Part shown: positions 26,445 to 35,390 of the stretch, one piece after another
Position numbering within the stretch: position 1 is the stretch's first letter
How the letters are laid out: the number at the start of each line of letters is the position of its first letter
Assembly (NCBI GenBank): GCA_049603715.1
Contig: JBMYSW010000012.1
Coordinates: forward strand, 1 to 64,000
Reading direction: 5' to 3'
Origin: Pontibacterium sp049603715
GTDB taxonomy: Bacteria; Pseudomonadota; Gammaproteobacteria; Pseudomonadales; Balneatricaceae
Length of the DNA stretch: 64,000 bases
The notes under the pieces: model-generated
The model's database searches: none
What the model was told of the DNA's origin: nothing
The model's input: the letters and a program-made list of their open reading frames with translations, nothing else
Position numbers and translations under genes: made by a program

Positions 26445-28826
26445 TTATAGCGATGCCAGTTCAACTGCTTCACCGCAGTTGAACACCTTTCCATTCACTT
26501 TTAGGAAGCGTGACTCTCCGCTAGGCAACATGATTTTGATCGCTCTATAAGCTGGTATCCAGTCTCCAGATTTGCTGATACTTAGTTCAATGCAATCTGA
26601 CGATGTCGATACCACAATTGTCAGCGTAAGGTGCTGGCCATGAATGAAGTTGAATGTTTCACCATCATCGTCAAAAATTTCTGATCGACTCACTCCCTCC
26701 CCTTGTAGAGGAAATACTAGTAAACCACGCGTATCATCTTTTTGGCTGTCGACATGAGCGACTCTGTCGCTCACCGGAATCACGCTACCCGCACGCGCTA
26801 GTAAGGGAAGGCGGCTAAGCGGCGCTGGAAGCGAAATATGTTGCCCCCCCGCATACCAATCCCCAGTGTAGAAATCGAACCACCCCGCTTTATTTTCTGG
26901 CAGATAAACATCACGCTCTGAATGCTCAGGCTCAACTACCGACGCCACAAGTAAGTCTTTACCTAACAAAAAGTCGTCAGACTCTAGATAAGTCTGCTCA
27001 TCTTCTTCATGGTCCAGAAACGTAGAGCGTAACATCGGCTCGTGGTCTGCATGAGCCTTCCATAGAAGGTCATAAAAGTAAGGCAATAAGCGATAACGTA
27101 AGGCCATTGCTTCTCGAATAAACGGAGTCGCTTCAGGAAACATCCACGGTTCATTAACAGTCTGATCATCATTCCATGAGTGAATTGTGAAACGCGGGTG
27201 CATTACACCGTTCTGAACCCAACGAACAAATAGCTCCATATCTGGCTTGTCGCCCGAGAAGCCACCAACATCGTGACCTATGTTGTAAAGACCAGATAAG
27301 CTCATACCAACTCCCATTCGGGTGTTGTAACGAAGGGTTGACCAATTAGTTCGGTTATCGCCGCTCCAAGTCTGGACATACCGCTGCATACCAGGGCAAC
27401 CTGAGCGCGAGATAAGGTAAGCTCTCTTGCTTCGACTAAATTCGATTTGTGCTTCGTAGGAAGCTCGCATCATCAGTAATGGCTGTAACGGCCGGATGAG
27501 TGAAATAGGCAAGCTCTCGCCAAAGCCGTAACAACGTGCTTCGCGATCCCAAATTTCATATTCGTTGTTATCATTCCAAGTACTATCGATCCCTTTTTCG
27601 AGCAGTTTAGAAGTCACATTAGCCTTCCACCACTGCACCGTTTTCGGGTTCGTAAAGTCTAGATGTGAGCCTTCATCGTCCCAAAAAATCGAACGCTCTG
27701 GCTCGCTATGTTCAGAGTCGAGAATAAACATTCCCTGCTCAGCAACGTCTTTGTACATCGGGTGGTCTTGCAGCAAACAAGGCTTGATATTAGCGGCCAG
27801 CCTTACGCCATGAGAATGAAAGTGCGCAGACATGCCTTCAGGGTCAGGAACCTTACTGTTATTCCAATTAAACACATAACGTTTGTCACCAATCGATGTG
27901 TAGCCCGAAGAAAGCTGAAAAGAGTCACAAGGCATTTCATGCTTCGCACATAGCCCCACAAACCCCTCTAATTGTTCTTGGGCATTTTCAGCGTCAGTGT
28001 AATGCATTGTCGAGCCGCTATAACCAAGACTCCACTTTGGTCCAAAGTATGTTCGTCCCGTCAAAGCCACTTGCGCTTTAGTTAACTCCAAGACAGAGGA
28101 GCCTAACGTAACGTAATAATCTAAATCACCATCTTCAGCACGGTATGCCCGATAATAGCCATGGTAGTTATCCAGCTCATTCCCCAAGTCGAACCAAGAC
28201 GTTGCTAAGTTGTCGTAGTACAAGCTAAAACTCGCGTTTGGGGTTTTGGCGATATAAAAAGGAATATGCTTGTAAAGGGGATCTGTTGTTTCAGCGTTAT
28301 AGCCCATCGCATCGATATTTCGCATTTCAAAACGGCGGCCATGACGATTGAGGTCGCCTGTTTTCTCTCCTAACCCGTAATACTTATCAGCGATATCCCG
28401 TGTCATGAAATGCCATATATCATGAGCCCTTGCGCCCACCATATAAGGGTCAGTTTTGCGATCTTCAGCAAACACAACCCAATCACCCCCACTCTTACGC
28501 TCCCATACCAAACGCAGTGGCTGCTCTATTGTTAACCGAAGTTCGGAGGTAACTAAACGAATAGACTGCCCGTATTGCTCTAGCTCGAACGCTGGACAAT
28601 TGAAGCCCTCCGTATCAAGGCGATCGCGACCGCTAAAGGGGGTTGCTGTGTCGTTTGGAGCAACACACCAAGTTCTGCTCATCCTCAATGAGCGGTTTTT
28701 CTTCAGTAATACACGAACTTGTTGGTGGTCTAGTACAAAGATCACCAGCTCATGCTGTTGATCACACTCCAATATCACTCGATTATCTTCAACCGAAGCA
28801 AGTGACCAATATTTAATGGGTTTCAT
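26445..28826 (-). CDS. Glycoside hydrolase family 31 protein
   Basis: A 793-residue GH31 enzyme without a signal peptide, so cytoplasmic. The catalytic nucleophile is D419 in STWNDNNE (a variant of the usual W-DMNE), and the acid/base is D490 in WSGDNRTNW. An N-terminal beta-sandwich (about 1-250), the (beta/alpha)8 barrel (about 260-600) and C-terminal beta domains follow the family layout. Known activities are alpha-glucosidase, alpha-xylosidase and others. Position between TRAP transporter and uronate genes suggests it releases uronic acid or its sugar partner from an imported alpha-linked oligosaccharide or aldobiouronate. That substrate is inference. Family membership is firm. Confidence 0.9.
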   Translation of the reverse strand: MKPIKYWSLASVEDNRVILECDQQHELVIFVLDHQQVRVLLKKNRSLRMSRTWCVAPNDTATPFSGRDRLDTEGFNCPAFELEQYGQSIRLVTSELRLTIEQPLRLVWERKSGGDWVVFAEDRKTDPYMVGARAHDIWHFMTRDIADKYYGLGEKTGDLNRHGRRFEMRNIDAMGYNAETTDPLYKHIPFYIAKTPNASFSLYYDNLATSWFDLGNELDNYHGYYRAYRAEDGDLDYYVTLGSSVLELTKAQVALTGRTYFGPKWSLGYSGSTMHYTDAENAQEQLEGFVGLCAKHEMPCDSFQLSSGYTSIGDKRYVFNWNNSKVPDPEGMSAHFHSHGVRLAANIKPCLLQDHPMYKDVAEQGMFILDSEHSEPERSIFWDDEGSHLDFTNPKTVQWWKANVTSKLLEKGIDSTWNDNNEYEIWDREARCYGFGESLPISLIRPLQPLLMMRASYEAQIEFSRSKRAYLISRSGCPGMQRYVQTWSGDNRTNWSTLRYNTRMGVGMSLSGLYNIGHDVGGFSGDKPDMELFVRWVQNGVMHPRFTIHSWNDDQTVNEPWMFPEATPFIREAMALRYRLLPYFYDLLWKAHADHEPMLRSTFLDHEEDEQTYLESDDFLLGKDLLVASVVEPEHSERDVYLPENKAGWFDFYTGDWYAGGQHISLPAPLSRLPLLARAGSVIPVSDRVAHVDSQKDDTRGLLVFPLQGEGVSRSEIFDDDGETFNFIHGQHLTLTIVVSTSSDCIELSISKSGDWIPAYRAIKIMLPSGESRFLKVNGKVFNCGEAVELASL

Positions 28827-28855
28827 AGCTTTTTATCTCCAATAACATCACTTAC

Positions 28856-30160
28856 TTAGTAATAGCCGAGTAATTGCTGAGGCAAGAACAAGCTGACCTG
28901 AGGAACAAAAGTAACCAGCATCAATGTTGCGAGGAGCACAAAAAAGAAAGGGAGAAGTGGTTTTATAACCTTTTCAATTTTTACGCCACTCACTGAACAG
29001 CCAACAAACAAAGCACTACCGACGGGAGGGGTGCAAATGCCAATACAAAGGTTGAAAGTGATCATGACACCGAAATGGACTGGGTCCATTCCAAGGTCTT
29101 GAGCAACAGGAAGGAAAATGGGAGTAAAGATGAGTAGTGCTGGGGTCATATCCATAAAAACCCCCACAATTAACAAGATCAGGTTAATAATTAGCAGAAC
29201 AATAATTGGGTTTTCAGATACAGCTAACAACAAATCACTAATCATGAAAGGGATATCAGCATTTGCCATCGCCCACGCCATCGCCATCGACGCTCCAATT
29301 AGCAACATGATCATTGAAGCAGTTACTAGCGACTCTAAAATAATATTAGGTAGCTCTTTAAAGCTAACATCTCGGTAACAAATAAAAGCCAAGAAAAAAG
29401 AGTAAACAACCGCTACAGCAGAAGCCTCCGTTGCTGTGAAAACTCCGCCAACAATACCACCCATGATCACCACAATAAGACCTAGGCTCGGGAGTGCACG
29501 TAAAGTTACGGTTAGCGCTTGACTCGCGTTAATCCGTGGCGCAACAGGGTAGTCATTTCGTTTTGCGATAATTGCCGCAACAACCATCACGCTCAGCCCC
29601 ATCAATAAACCGGGTAAATAGCCAGCTAAAAACAAAGCACCTATCGATGTCCCACCGGAAATAAGCGAGTAGACAATAAAGGCGTTACTGGGCGGTATTA
29701 GCAAACCTGCAGGGCATGATGTGATATTTACCGAAGTAGAAAATACAGGGTCGTATCCCTCCTTCTTTTGTAAAGGTGACATCGTACCCCCGACTGCTGC
29801 AGCCGCTGCAACTGCCGAGCCAGAGATAGATCCAAACAGCATGTTGGCGATCACATTCACATGTGCCAGTGAACCGGGTAAGCGCCCTGCAAGAAGCTTT
29901 GAAAAATCGATAAGGCGCATGGCAATACCGCCACGGTTCATGATGTTGCCAGCTAACACAAAGAAAGGAATTGCCAACAACGTAAAGCTATCTAAACCTG
30001 AAGCCAGTTTTTGCGATACCACAGACAAGGCAGCATCAAACGGAAGAACAACAGCTATTGATAATAGTGCGGCAATACCAATCGAAAATGAGATTGGAAC
30101 ACCCAATATAAGCATTAAAAAAAAGCTTCCGAAAAGCGTAAGTGCAACTAACCAGTCCAA
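28856..30160 (-). CDS. dctM: TRAP transporter large permease (DctM type)
   Basis: A 434-residue membrane protein with about 12 hydrophobic segments and DctM hallmarks: ILGVPISFSIGIAA near the N-terminus, SGSAVAAAAAVGG, the STSVNITSCPAGLLIPPSN motif and GICTPPVGSALFVGC. It is the sodium-coupled channel subunit of a tripartite uptake system. Neighbours imply a hexuronate substrate. It follows dctQ by 55 bases. Confidence 0.93.
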   Translation of the reverse strand: MDWLVALTLFGSFFLMLILGVPISFSIGIAALLSIAVVLPFDAALSVVSQKLASGLDSFTLLAIPFFVLAGNIMNRGGIAMRLIDFSKLLAGRLPGSLAHVNVIANMLFGSISGSAVAAAAAVGGTMSPLQKKEGYDPVFSTSVNITSCPAGLLIPPSNAFIVYSLISGGTSIGALFLAGYLPGLLMGLSVMVVAAIIAKRNDYPVAPRINASQALTVTLRALPSLGLIVVIMGGIVGGVFTATEASAVAVVYSFFLAFICYRDVSFKELPNIILESLVTASMIMLLIGASMAMAWAMANADIPFMISDLLLAVSENPIIVLLIINLILLIVGVFMDMTPALLIFTPIFLPVAQDLGMDPVHFGVMITFNLCIGICTPPVGSALFVGCSVSGVKIEKVIKPLLPFFFVLLATLMLVTFVPQVSLFLPQQLLGYY

Positions 30161-30215
30161 AATAGAATCCCTTGTTATTATTAGTAAATTTTCGTTAGAA
30201 AAACGTCTAGCTCTA

Positions 30216-30692
30216 CTACTGTTGGTCTTTTACCGGCAGAAGAAATTCGTGAAAAAGATATAAACACATACATACACCGCTCAGGGGAACGGCGGTGTAA
30301 ACCCACCCCATCTCTAGCGAAAGCGCAGGCGACAGCTGGCCAACACTCAACGTTTTTTCCACGAGCCGACTTCCGCCATAGACCATAACAACGGCAGCAA
30401 AAAAAAGACTAATACTGTCGACCAGGCGCCAAAGCACGACTCGCTTTCTTCCCTTGGAGCTGGAAAGCAAAAAATCCATTGCTAGGTGGCGTCGATGCCC
30501 CAATGTATAGGCAGCCCCTAAAAGTCCTACCCATATAAATAAAAAGCGAGCCATCTCATCCGTAACAGTGCTTGGCTTTCCCAATACATACCGAGAAAAA
30601 ACCTGCCAAATTACACACCCAACAAGCGCTAGAGTTAATACCACACAGCCCCATGCAAGCCCCCTATCCATCAGCGAAACTAGTCGTCTCAT
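30216..30692 (-). CDS. dctQ: TRAP transporter small permease (DctQ type)
   Basis: A 158-residue protein with four hydrophobic helices and the family motif FSRYVLGKPSTVTDEMARFLFIW-like segment (about 30-52), in which the paired Glu/Arg positions are kept. It partners DctM. It is the first gene of the hexuronate operon, and its promoter region is shared with the divergent dctP gene. Confidence 0.92.
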   Translation of the reverse strand: MRRLVSLMDRGLAWGCVVLTLALVGCVIWQVFSRYVLGKPSTVTDEMARFLFIWVGLLGAAYTLGHRRHLAMDFLLSSSKGRKRVVLWRLVDSISLFFAAVVMVYGGSRLVEKTLSVGQLSPALSLEMGWVYTAVPLSGVCMCLYLFHEFLLPVKDQQ

Positions 30693-30829
30693 CTAATACT
30701 CCTGTCACTCTTATTTTTTATTATCAACTTTTCTTTCGACCTTATTCCAAAGCCTGCACGCACAGTTCACGACAGCAAAACCTCACCTCTTCCAAAGAAA
30801 AGCCACTTGATATTGTACCAATTAAAATT

Positions 30830-30840
30830 ATTGGTCAACC
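30830..30840. promoter_or_regulatory. GntR operator site A
   Basis: ATTGGTCAACC, one and a half arms of the palindrome ATTGGT-NN-ACCAAT. With ACCAAT at 30817-30822 it also makes an inverted pair. Confidence 0.6.
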
Positions 30841-30849
30841 TTTTATTTT

Positions 30850-30863
30850 ATTGGTTGACCAAT
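30850..30863. promoter_or_regulatory. GntR operator site B
   Basis: ATTGGTTGACCAAT is a perfect palindrome apart from the central two bases. It resembles the UxuR/ExuR-type consensus (TGGTATACCA core). It is placed to repress both dctQ and dctP transcription. Confidence 0.7.
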
Positions 30864-30990
30864 AAAGACTAACATGTAAGGATTGAATTCAGGCATTGCG
30901 CAGTAAGGGCTTAATCAGCCCGTGCTCATAACGCCTTTTTGTAACAACCCTTTTTTCAAAAATAAAATCTAATCATTAGGGAGTGTTCTC

Positions 30991-31983
30991 ATGCTTTCAG
31001 CTAAAGCCTTTTCTCACAAAGTGGCCGCCACCATTTTGTTATCAACAACGCTATGTATGCCTTCTGCTTACGCAGCAACCACTTTAAAGCTAAGTCATAA
31101 CGGTGATGTGAAGTCGCCCGTGCACAAAGCTATGAAGTTTTTTGCAGACCAAGTAAAAGACAAGACAGGCGGCGAAGTTAAAGTACGTATCTACCCAAAC
31201 GGCCAGCTGGGTACCCAACGTGAGTCGATGGAGCTTATGCAGTCTGGAGCCCTCGACATGGTAAAAACTAATGCGAGTGAAATGGAATCATTTGCACCAG
31301 CTTATGGTGCGTTTAATATTCCATACCTTTTCCGTGATCGCGACCACTACTACCGCGCCCTTGAAAGTAAAGATGTAGGCCAAAAGATCCTAGATTCTTC
31401 AAAAGACCTTGGATTTGTAGGCATCACATATTATGACGGAGGCGCTCGTAGCTTTTATGCCAACAAGGCCATCCGGACCCCTAGCGACCTTAAAGGCCTC
31501 AAGATCCGCGTACAACCTAGCCCGAGCGCTGTTAAAATGATGGAACTTATGGGTGCAGCACCGACCCCTCTTCCGTTTGGAGAGCTGTACACGGCGCTTC
31601 AACAAGGTGTAGTGGATGGTGCAGAGAATAACGTCAACTCTGTAACCACCTACCGACATGGCGAGGTTGCTAAATTCTACAGTCTTGATGAGCACACAAT
31701 GATCCCAGATGTCCTTGTGATCGGTACGGGCTCCTGGAATAAGCTAACAGCTGACCAACAGGCTGCAATGAAGGCTGCAGGCAGCGAGTCTATGGCATAC
31801 ATGAAGAAGATTTGGGGCGAAAACGTTGAGCGTGAGCTTAAAGTGGCTGAAAAAATGGGCGTAACCATCATAAGCGTAGAGAAAACGCCATTCATGAATG
31901 CTGTTAGCCCAATGCACGAAGAGGCCTTAGCGAAGCCAGCAATCACAGAATATGTTAAAGCGATCAAGGCGCTAGACAAGTAA
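30991..31983 (+). CDS. dctP: TRAP transporter solute-binding protein (DctP type)
   Basis: A 330-residue periplasmic receptor. A Sec signal (residues 1-28, cleavage after AYA) precedes the DctP fold. The conserved carboxylate-binding arginine is R173 in LKIRVQPSP, and the QGVVDGAENN motif (about 205-215) matches the family. It binds an acidic sugar, probably glucuronate or a glucuronide, and hands it to DctQM. Unlike typical dctPQM operons it is transcribed away from the permease genes, from a shared operator region. A hairpin follows its stop codon. Confidence 0.93.
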   Translation: MLSAKAFSHKVAATILLSTTLCMPSAYAATTLKLSHNGDVKSPVHKAMKFFADQVKDKTGGEVKVRIYPNGQLGTQRESMELMQSGALDMVKTNASEMESFAPAYGAFNIPYLFRDRDHYYRALESKDVGQKILDSSKDLGFVGITYYDGGARSFYANKAIRTPSDLKGLKIRVQPSPSAVKMMELMGAAPTPLPFGELYTALQQGVVDGAENNVNSVTTYRHGEVAKFYSLDEHTMIPDVLVIGTGSWNKLTADQQAAMKAAGSESMAYMKKIWGENVERELKVAEKMGVTIISVEKTPFMNAVSPMHEEALAKPAITEYVKAIKALDK

Positions 31984-31996
31984 GCACGCTAAGACT

Positions 31997-32030
31997 AAAA
32001 ACGGTGCTCTCTCAGGGCACCGTTTCTGTT
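31997..32030 (+). terminator. Terminator or attenuator after dctP
   Basis: ACGGTGC (32001-32007) pairs with GCACCGT (32017-32023), extended by flanking A/T pairs, followed by TTCTGTT. The T-run is weak. It may let some polymerase reach the regulator gene. Confidence 0.6.
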
Positions 32031-32048
32031 AACCTATATAGGCGTAAC

Positions 32049-32095
32049 TTTGGTTTACCGACGATCGGGTTAATCTCGCCGAAAATTGGTCAACC
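32049..32095. promoter_or_regulatory. GntR operators upstream of the regulator gene
   Basis: Two partial copies of the palindrome: TTTGGTTTACC (32049-32059) and ATTGGTCAACC (32085-32095), the second identical to site A at 30830-30840. They sit just before the regulator start codon, suggesting autoregulation. Confidence 0.6.
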
Positions 32096-32113
32096 GCGTT
32101 TAGGAAAATAATA

Positions 32114-32890
32114 ATGAAAGAATCAGCTAAAGACACAAAACGACTCTACCAAAGTATTGGCTGGGCGCTTCACGCGGAGCTACAAGCTGGTCATTTCAAA
32201 GTCGGTGAGCGCCTTCCACCAGAACGTGATATAGCAGAGCGACTGAGCGTTAGCCGCGCAGTAGTGCGCGAAGCATTGATTATGCTCGAGCTTATGGGCC
32301 TAATCGAAGTTAGAAAAGGTAGTGGAATCTACGTCATCAAAACTCCCTCAACGGGCTCCAATAAAATAAATGAAACCGAGCCAAGCCTAGACTTGGATGA
32401 TGTAGGGCCCTTCGAAATGATGCAAGCCCGCCAGCTACTTGAAAGTAACATTGCGGAGTTTGCAGCAGCACAAGCGACCAAAAAAGACATCATTGCAATG
32501 CGTGATGCCCTTGCGTTGGAGCGACAAAATATCGAGGCTGGCAGCAACGACCACAACGGAGACAAGCTGTTTCATTTAGCAATTGCAGAGGCGACACAGA
32601 ATAGTGTCTTAGTTGATACGATCAATACCTTGTGGGAACGTCGTGAGAAAAGTCTCATGTGGAAGCAGCTACATGTCCCCATCACGGAGCAAACTTATCG
32701 CAAACGTTGGCTACTGGACCACGAAAATATCTTAGCTGCTATTCAGCTTCGAAACCCAGAGCAAGCGAAGAAAGCAATGTGGCAACACCTAGAGAATGTA
32801 AAAAATACACTGATGGAGCTATCTGAGCACCATGATCCTGACTTTGATGGCTACTTATTCGAATCAGCCCCTCTCAGATCAGACCCTTAA
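32114..32890 (+). CDS. FadR-subfamily GntR regulator of the hexuronate genes
   Basis: A 258-residue regulator with an N-terminal winged helix (about 10-80; LPPERDIAERLSVSRAVVREALIMLE is diagnostic of GntR) and a C-terminal all-helical FCD ligand domain (about 100-240). UxuR/ExuR repressors of this subfamily sense uronates or their isomers. Three nearby copies of TTGGT-NN-ACC, in the dctQ/dctP divergent region and before this gene, support control of the operon, of dctP and of itself. Ligand identity is unproven. Confidence 0.88.
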   Translation: MKESAKDTKRLYQSIGWALHAELQAGHFKVGERLPPERDIAERLSVSRAVVREALIMLELMGLIEVRKGSGIYVIKTPSTGSNKINETEPSLDLDDVGPFEMMQARQLLESNIAEFAAAQATKKDIIAMRDALALERQNIEAGSNDHNGDKLFHLAIAEATQNSVLVDTINTLWERREKSLMWKQLHVPITEQTYRKRWLLDHENILAAIQLRNPEQAKKAMWQHLENVKNTLMELSEHHDPDFDGYLFESAPLRSDP

Positions 32891-32894
32891 CAGG

Positions 32895-33929
32895 CTAAAC
32901 TACCAAATCTATTTGCTGCACCGAGCCCACACTACCTTGGTTGCCCAAATAAATACTGCTACCACGCACCACGCCCAACAGCTCATTATCTTGGTTTTTT
33001 AACTCAAACGGTGTGGCGATGGCCCCCAAGTAAATCGCCCCTACATCCTTGTCTTTAAGGGAATAGGTTTGATCCTCACCACCGGTTTTTACCCAAATTT
33101 GCAACTGGCTATACACCGCATCATTTTCATCGATAAAGCCATTACCATCGTCATCATACTTCGCTAACTCTTTAAAACCATTTCCTGTAGTGGCACCAAA
33201 CAACTCACTGCCGTTAGTCGCTTTGCCATCACCATTTTTATCAAGCATCAAAAAGCCACTGCCTGCCCCTAACTGATTTAACGTCTCGGTTTGGCCATCG
33301 CTATTTAAATCAAAGGAATGTGTTTCGTTGGTTAAAGACACCGCATGGGTATCAAAATTAATCACTAGCGGATCTTCTAACTGCACACCCGCCGCAAACG
33401 AAAAAGACTCTGCTTGGCTAAAACTGCGATTCATCACAAAGGCCATATCAATGGCGATGGACTGGCCCGACTCCGTGGTGACAACGCCTCGCCCCGAAAA
33501 GCGTAGCTCTTCGGTTTCAGTGTAAATACTGGTTTCCTCATAACGCATCCCCACCAGCGCACCTTCGTTAGCTACCTCGGAACCCTCTGCCTGTTCACTT
33601 TTAGCTTCAGTATTTGTTACCTTTAGCGACAGCGACTGCCCTGTCATGGCCTGCAAAATATACTTCGCCATTTTCATCTTATCGCTCAGTGCCAAATCTC
33701 CGTTCTCAAGCGACAAGGTATCGCCCTGCGTGGTGGTTGCTGGCTTAAACTCCGCCGCAAGTGCTGTGGCCTCTTTCGACAAGCTCACCGAAGTTGCACT
33801 CACCTCTTTGCGCTCTACCTGCAGGTTTTCGCCCGCTTGGGTATAACGCTCTAACACCGCTTCTTGCCGAGTCGCTTGCGCACTTTGATGTTTGGCCGAA
33901 AGCGCCATATCGCTTTGAGAGATTTTCAT
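32895..33929 (-). CDS. Protein with calcium-binding EF-hand-like loops
   Basis: A 344-residue protein of unknown function. Residues 1 to about 180 are polar and low in complexity. Residues about 200-300 contain Ca-loop motifs: DLNSDGQTE, LDKNGDGKATNGSELFG and YDDDGNGFIDENDAVY. The order DGDG, GSELFG, GNGF-EL, D-NGFID-D, L-IW is a recurring module in gammaproteobacterial hypothetical proteins and in some large Ca-dependent adhesins. No signal peptide is visible. The gene overlaps nothing but ends 4 bases from the convergent GntR gene. It is not evidently part of the uronate system. Confidence 0.8.
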   Translation of the reverse strand: MKISQSDMALSAKHQSAQATRQEAVLERYTQAGENLQVERKEVSATSVSLSKEATALAAEFKPATTTQGDTLSLENGDLALSDKMKMAKYILQAMTGQSLSLKVTNTEAKSEQAEGSEVANEGALVGMRYEETSIYTETEELRFSGRGVVTTESGQSIAIDMAFVMNRSFSQAESFSFAAGVQLEDPLVINFDTHAVSLTNETHSFDLNSDGQTETLNQLGAGSGFLMLDKNGDGKATNGSELFGATTGNGFKELAKYDDDGNGFIDENDAVYSQLQIWVKTGGEDQTYSLKDKDVGAIYLGAIATPFELKNQDNELLGVVRGSSIYLGNQGSVGSVQQIDLVV

Positions 33930-34120
33930 AGGGGTAGCCGATGGTTGGTTGGGGTATGAGAAGGGTTATCGGCTGAGGTGGTTAAATAATAAGCAATAAG
34001 GAACCTAAGCTCTCACACAAAACGAAAGCTAAGCTTATTAATGAGAGGCAACTGGAGCGATACAAAGAAAAAAACGCGATACCAGCGTATTTCTGGAAGG
34101 AAAGCCCAAATTTCAGGCAT

Positions 34121-34143
34121 AAAAAAACCAGCATAAGCTGGTT
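34121..34143 (-). terminator. Terminator of the tRNA-fMet transcript
   Basis: AACCAGC, loop ATAA, GCTGGTT; minus-strand T-run from the A-run at 34121-34125. It begins 30 bases beyond the CCA end. Confidence 0.85.
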
Positions 34144-34173
34144 AATTTCTTCAAAATAGCCGTTAGGCTAAAT

Positions 34174-34250
<77 letters not shown>

Positions 34251-34422
34251 TCAACGTGGTGCGTATACTATAGAGACCTCCCCTACTTGGCAAGCCTTTT
34301 ATAGCCATCATTTTGTTTTTATTCAAAAAAACGTAACATAGCCCCTTTAAAGTCGAGCGTGATGCGTTGTTTTATCAACACGGCTCGTGTGTGAAGGTAA
34401 CCCTAGACTAGATAGACCGAGC

Positions 34423-35334
34423 ATGCCCGCAACTTTCGATCCAAGCCATTCTGCCACCAGCACCACACCTCAGTGTTATGTAGGTTTAGCCCAATGGAAC
34501 CACGAAGACTGGCACCAGCACCTACATGCTCAAATGGGTAAGCAAGGTGCGCTTATTAGCTACGGTCGCTGCTTTAGTTCTATTGAGGGCAATCACACCT
34601 TTTACGGTGTGCCTACAGAGGCACAAAGTGCCCGCTGGTATCAAGAAACCCCCGCTCATTTTAAGTTTTGCTTAAAGCTACCTAAAACGATCAGCCATGA
34701 ACGGGCACTGCTTAATGTAAATGGACTACGGGATGAGTTTTTAGAAAACCTAAGCCCGCTAAAAGAAAAGCTAGGCGCACTTTGCTTACAGCTTCCTAAC
34801 AGTTTTGATGGCACCCTGCTGCCACGCCTGGCCGAGTTTGTGGAAGAGTTTCCGAAGGCGTACAACTTGAGTGTTGAGGTAAGGCATTTAGATTATTTTG
34901 ACAAAGGCACTTACGAAACCGAGTTTAACCAGCTGCTGCATGCCCATGGTGTTAACCGCACCTTGTTTGATACGCGAACCTTATTTCAAAGCACCGCCAC
35001 CGACGCAGCCACTTTAGATGCCAAAGACAAAAAGCCGAGGGTGCCTTTACATGTGGTTGCCACAGGCAGCGCCCCCGTTGTACGCATAATTACACCGCTT
35101 AACTGGCAACAGGGGCTAGAACAGCTGTCGCCGTGGTTTGAAAAGCTAAGCCAGTGGTGCGCTCAAGGCAAAACGCCTTTTGTGTTTTTACATACGCCTA
35201 ATAACAGCGAGGCTCCTTTATTCGCTCAGGCCTTTTGCGAGGCGCTAGAAGCTCATAGCCAGCAAACACAAAAGCCCTGCCGAGTGGGCTTTGCACCATG
35301 GCAAACAGCACACACTCAAGCAGGGCTTTTTTAA
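34423..35334 (+). CDS. DUF72 family protein
   Basis: A DUF72 protein of about 303 residues (315 if the GTG at 34387 is used; the ATG at 34423 looks better). It starts the domain at CYVGLAQWNHEDW and shows the family motifs FSSIEGNHTFYGVP, FCLKLPKTISH, LGALCLQLPNSF and VEVRH. DUF72 has a TIM-barrel-like fold and no settled function. The CDS end overlaps a possible terminator: AAAGCCCTGC (35271-35280) can pair with GCAGGGCTTT (35321-35330), and the stop codon falls within the T-run. It is probably monocistronic. Confidence 0.85.
   Translation: MPATFDPSHSATSTTPQCYVGLAQWNHEDWHQHLHAQMGKQGALISYGRCFSSIEGNHTFYGVPTEAQSARWYQETPAHFKFCLKLPKTISHERALLNVNGLRDEFLENLSPLKEKLGALCLQLPNSFDGTLLPRLAEFVEEFPKAYNLSVEVRHLDYFDKGTYETEFNQLLHAHGVNRTLFDTRTLFQSTATDAATLDAKDKKPRVPLHVVATGSAPVVRIITPLNWQQGLEQLSPWFEKLSQWCAQGKTPFVFLHTPNNSEAPLFAQAFCEALEAHSQQTQKPCRVGFAPWQTAHTQAGLF
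35271..35333. terminator. Terminator overlapping the DUF72 gene end
   Basis: A 10-bp stem (AAAGCCCTGC/GCAGGGCTTT) with a 40-base loop, then a T-run including the TTTTAA stop. A-run and T-run at both edges would let it act for the convergent gene as well, though the loop is long. Confidence 0.55.
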
Positions 35335-35390
35335 GCACAGAGGCTTGCGACAAGAGGTACTCACGTTAGGCCTTGTGAGGCCACAAACGC

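Larger units (their letters stand above)
30693..30990. other. Divergent promoter region of dctQ operon and dctP
   Basis: Contains the palindromic operators at 30812-30863. On the minus strand TTGACC (plus 30833-30838) and TACAAT (plus 30812-30817) form a possible promoter with a short 15-base spacer. A plus-strand TTGACC at 30855-30860 lies inside the operator. Confidence 0.45.

Noticed and set aside
26407..26494. Apparent overlap of uxaC with the GH31 gene
   Set aside because: It arises only from an over-long start. The ATG at 26407 has a GAGGA site and gives the normal UxaC N-terminus.
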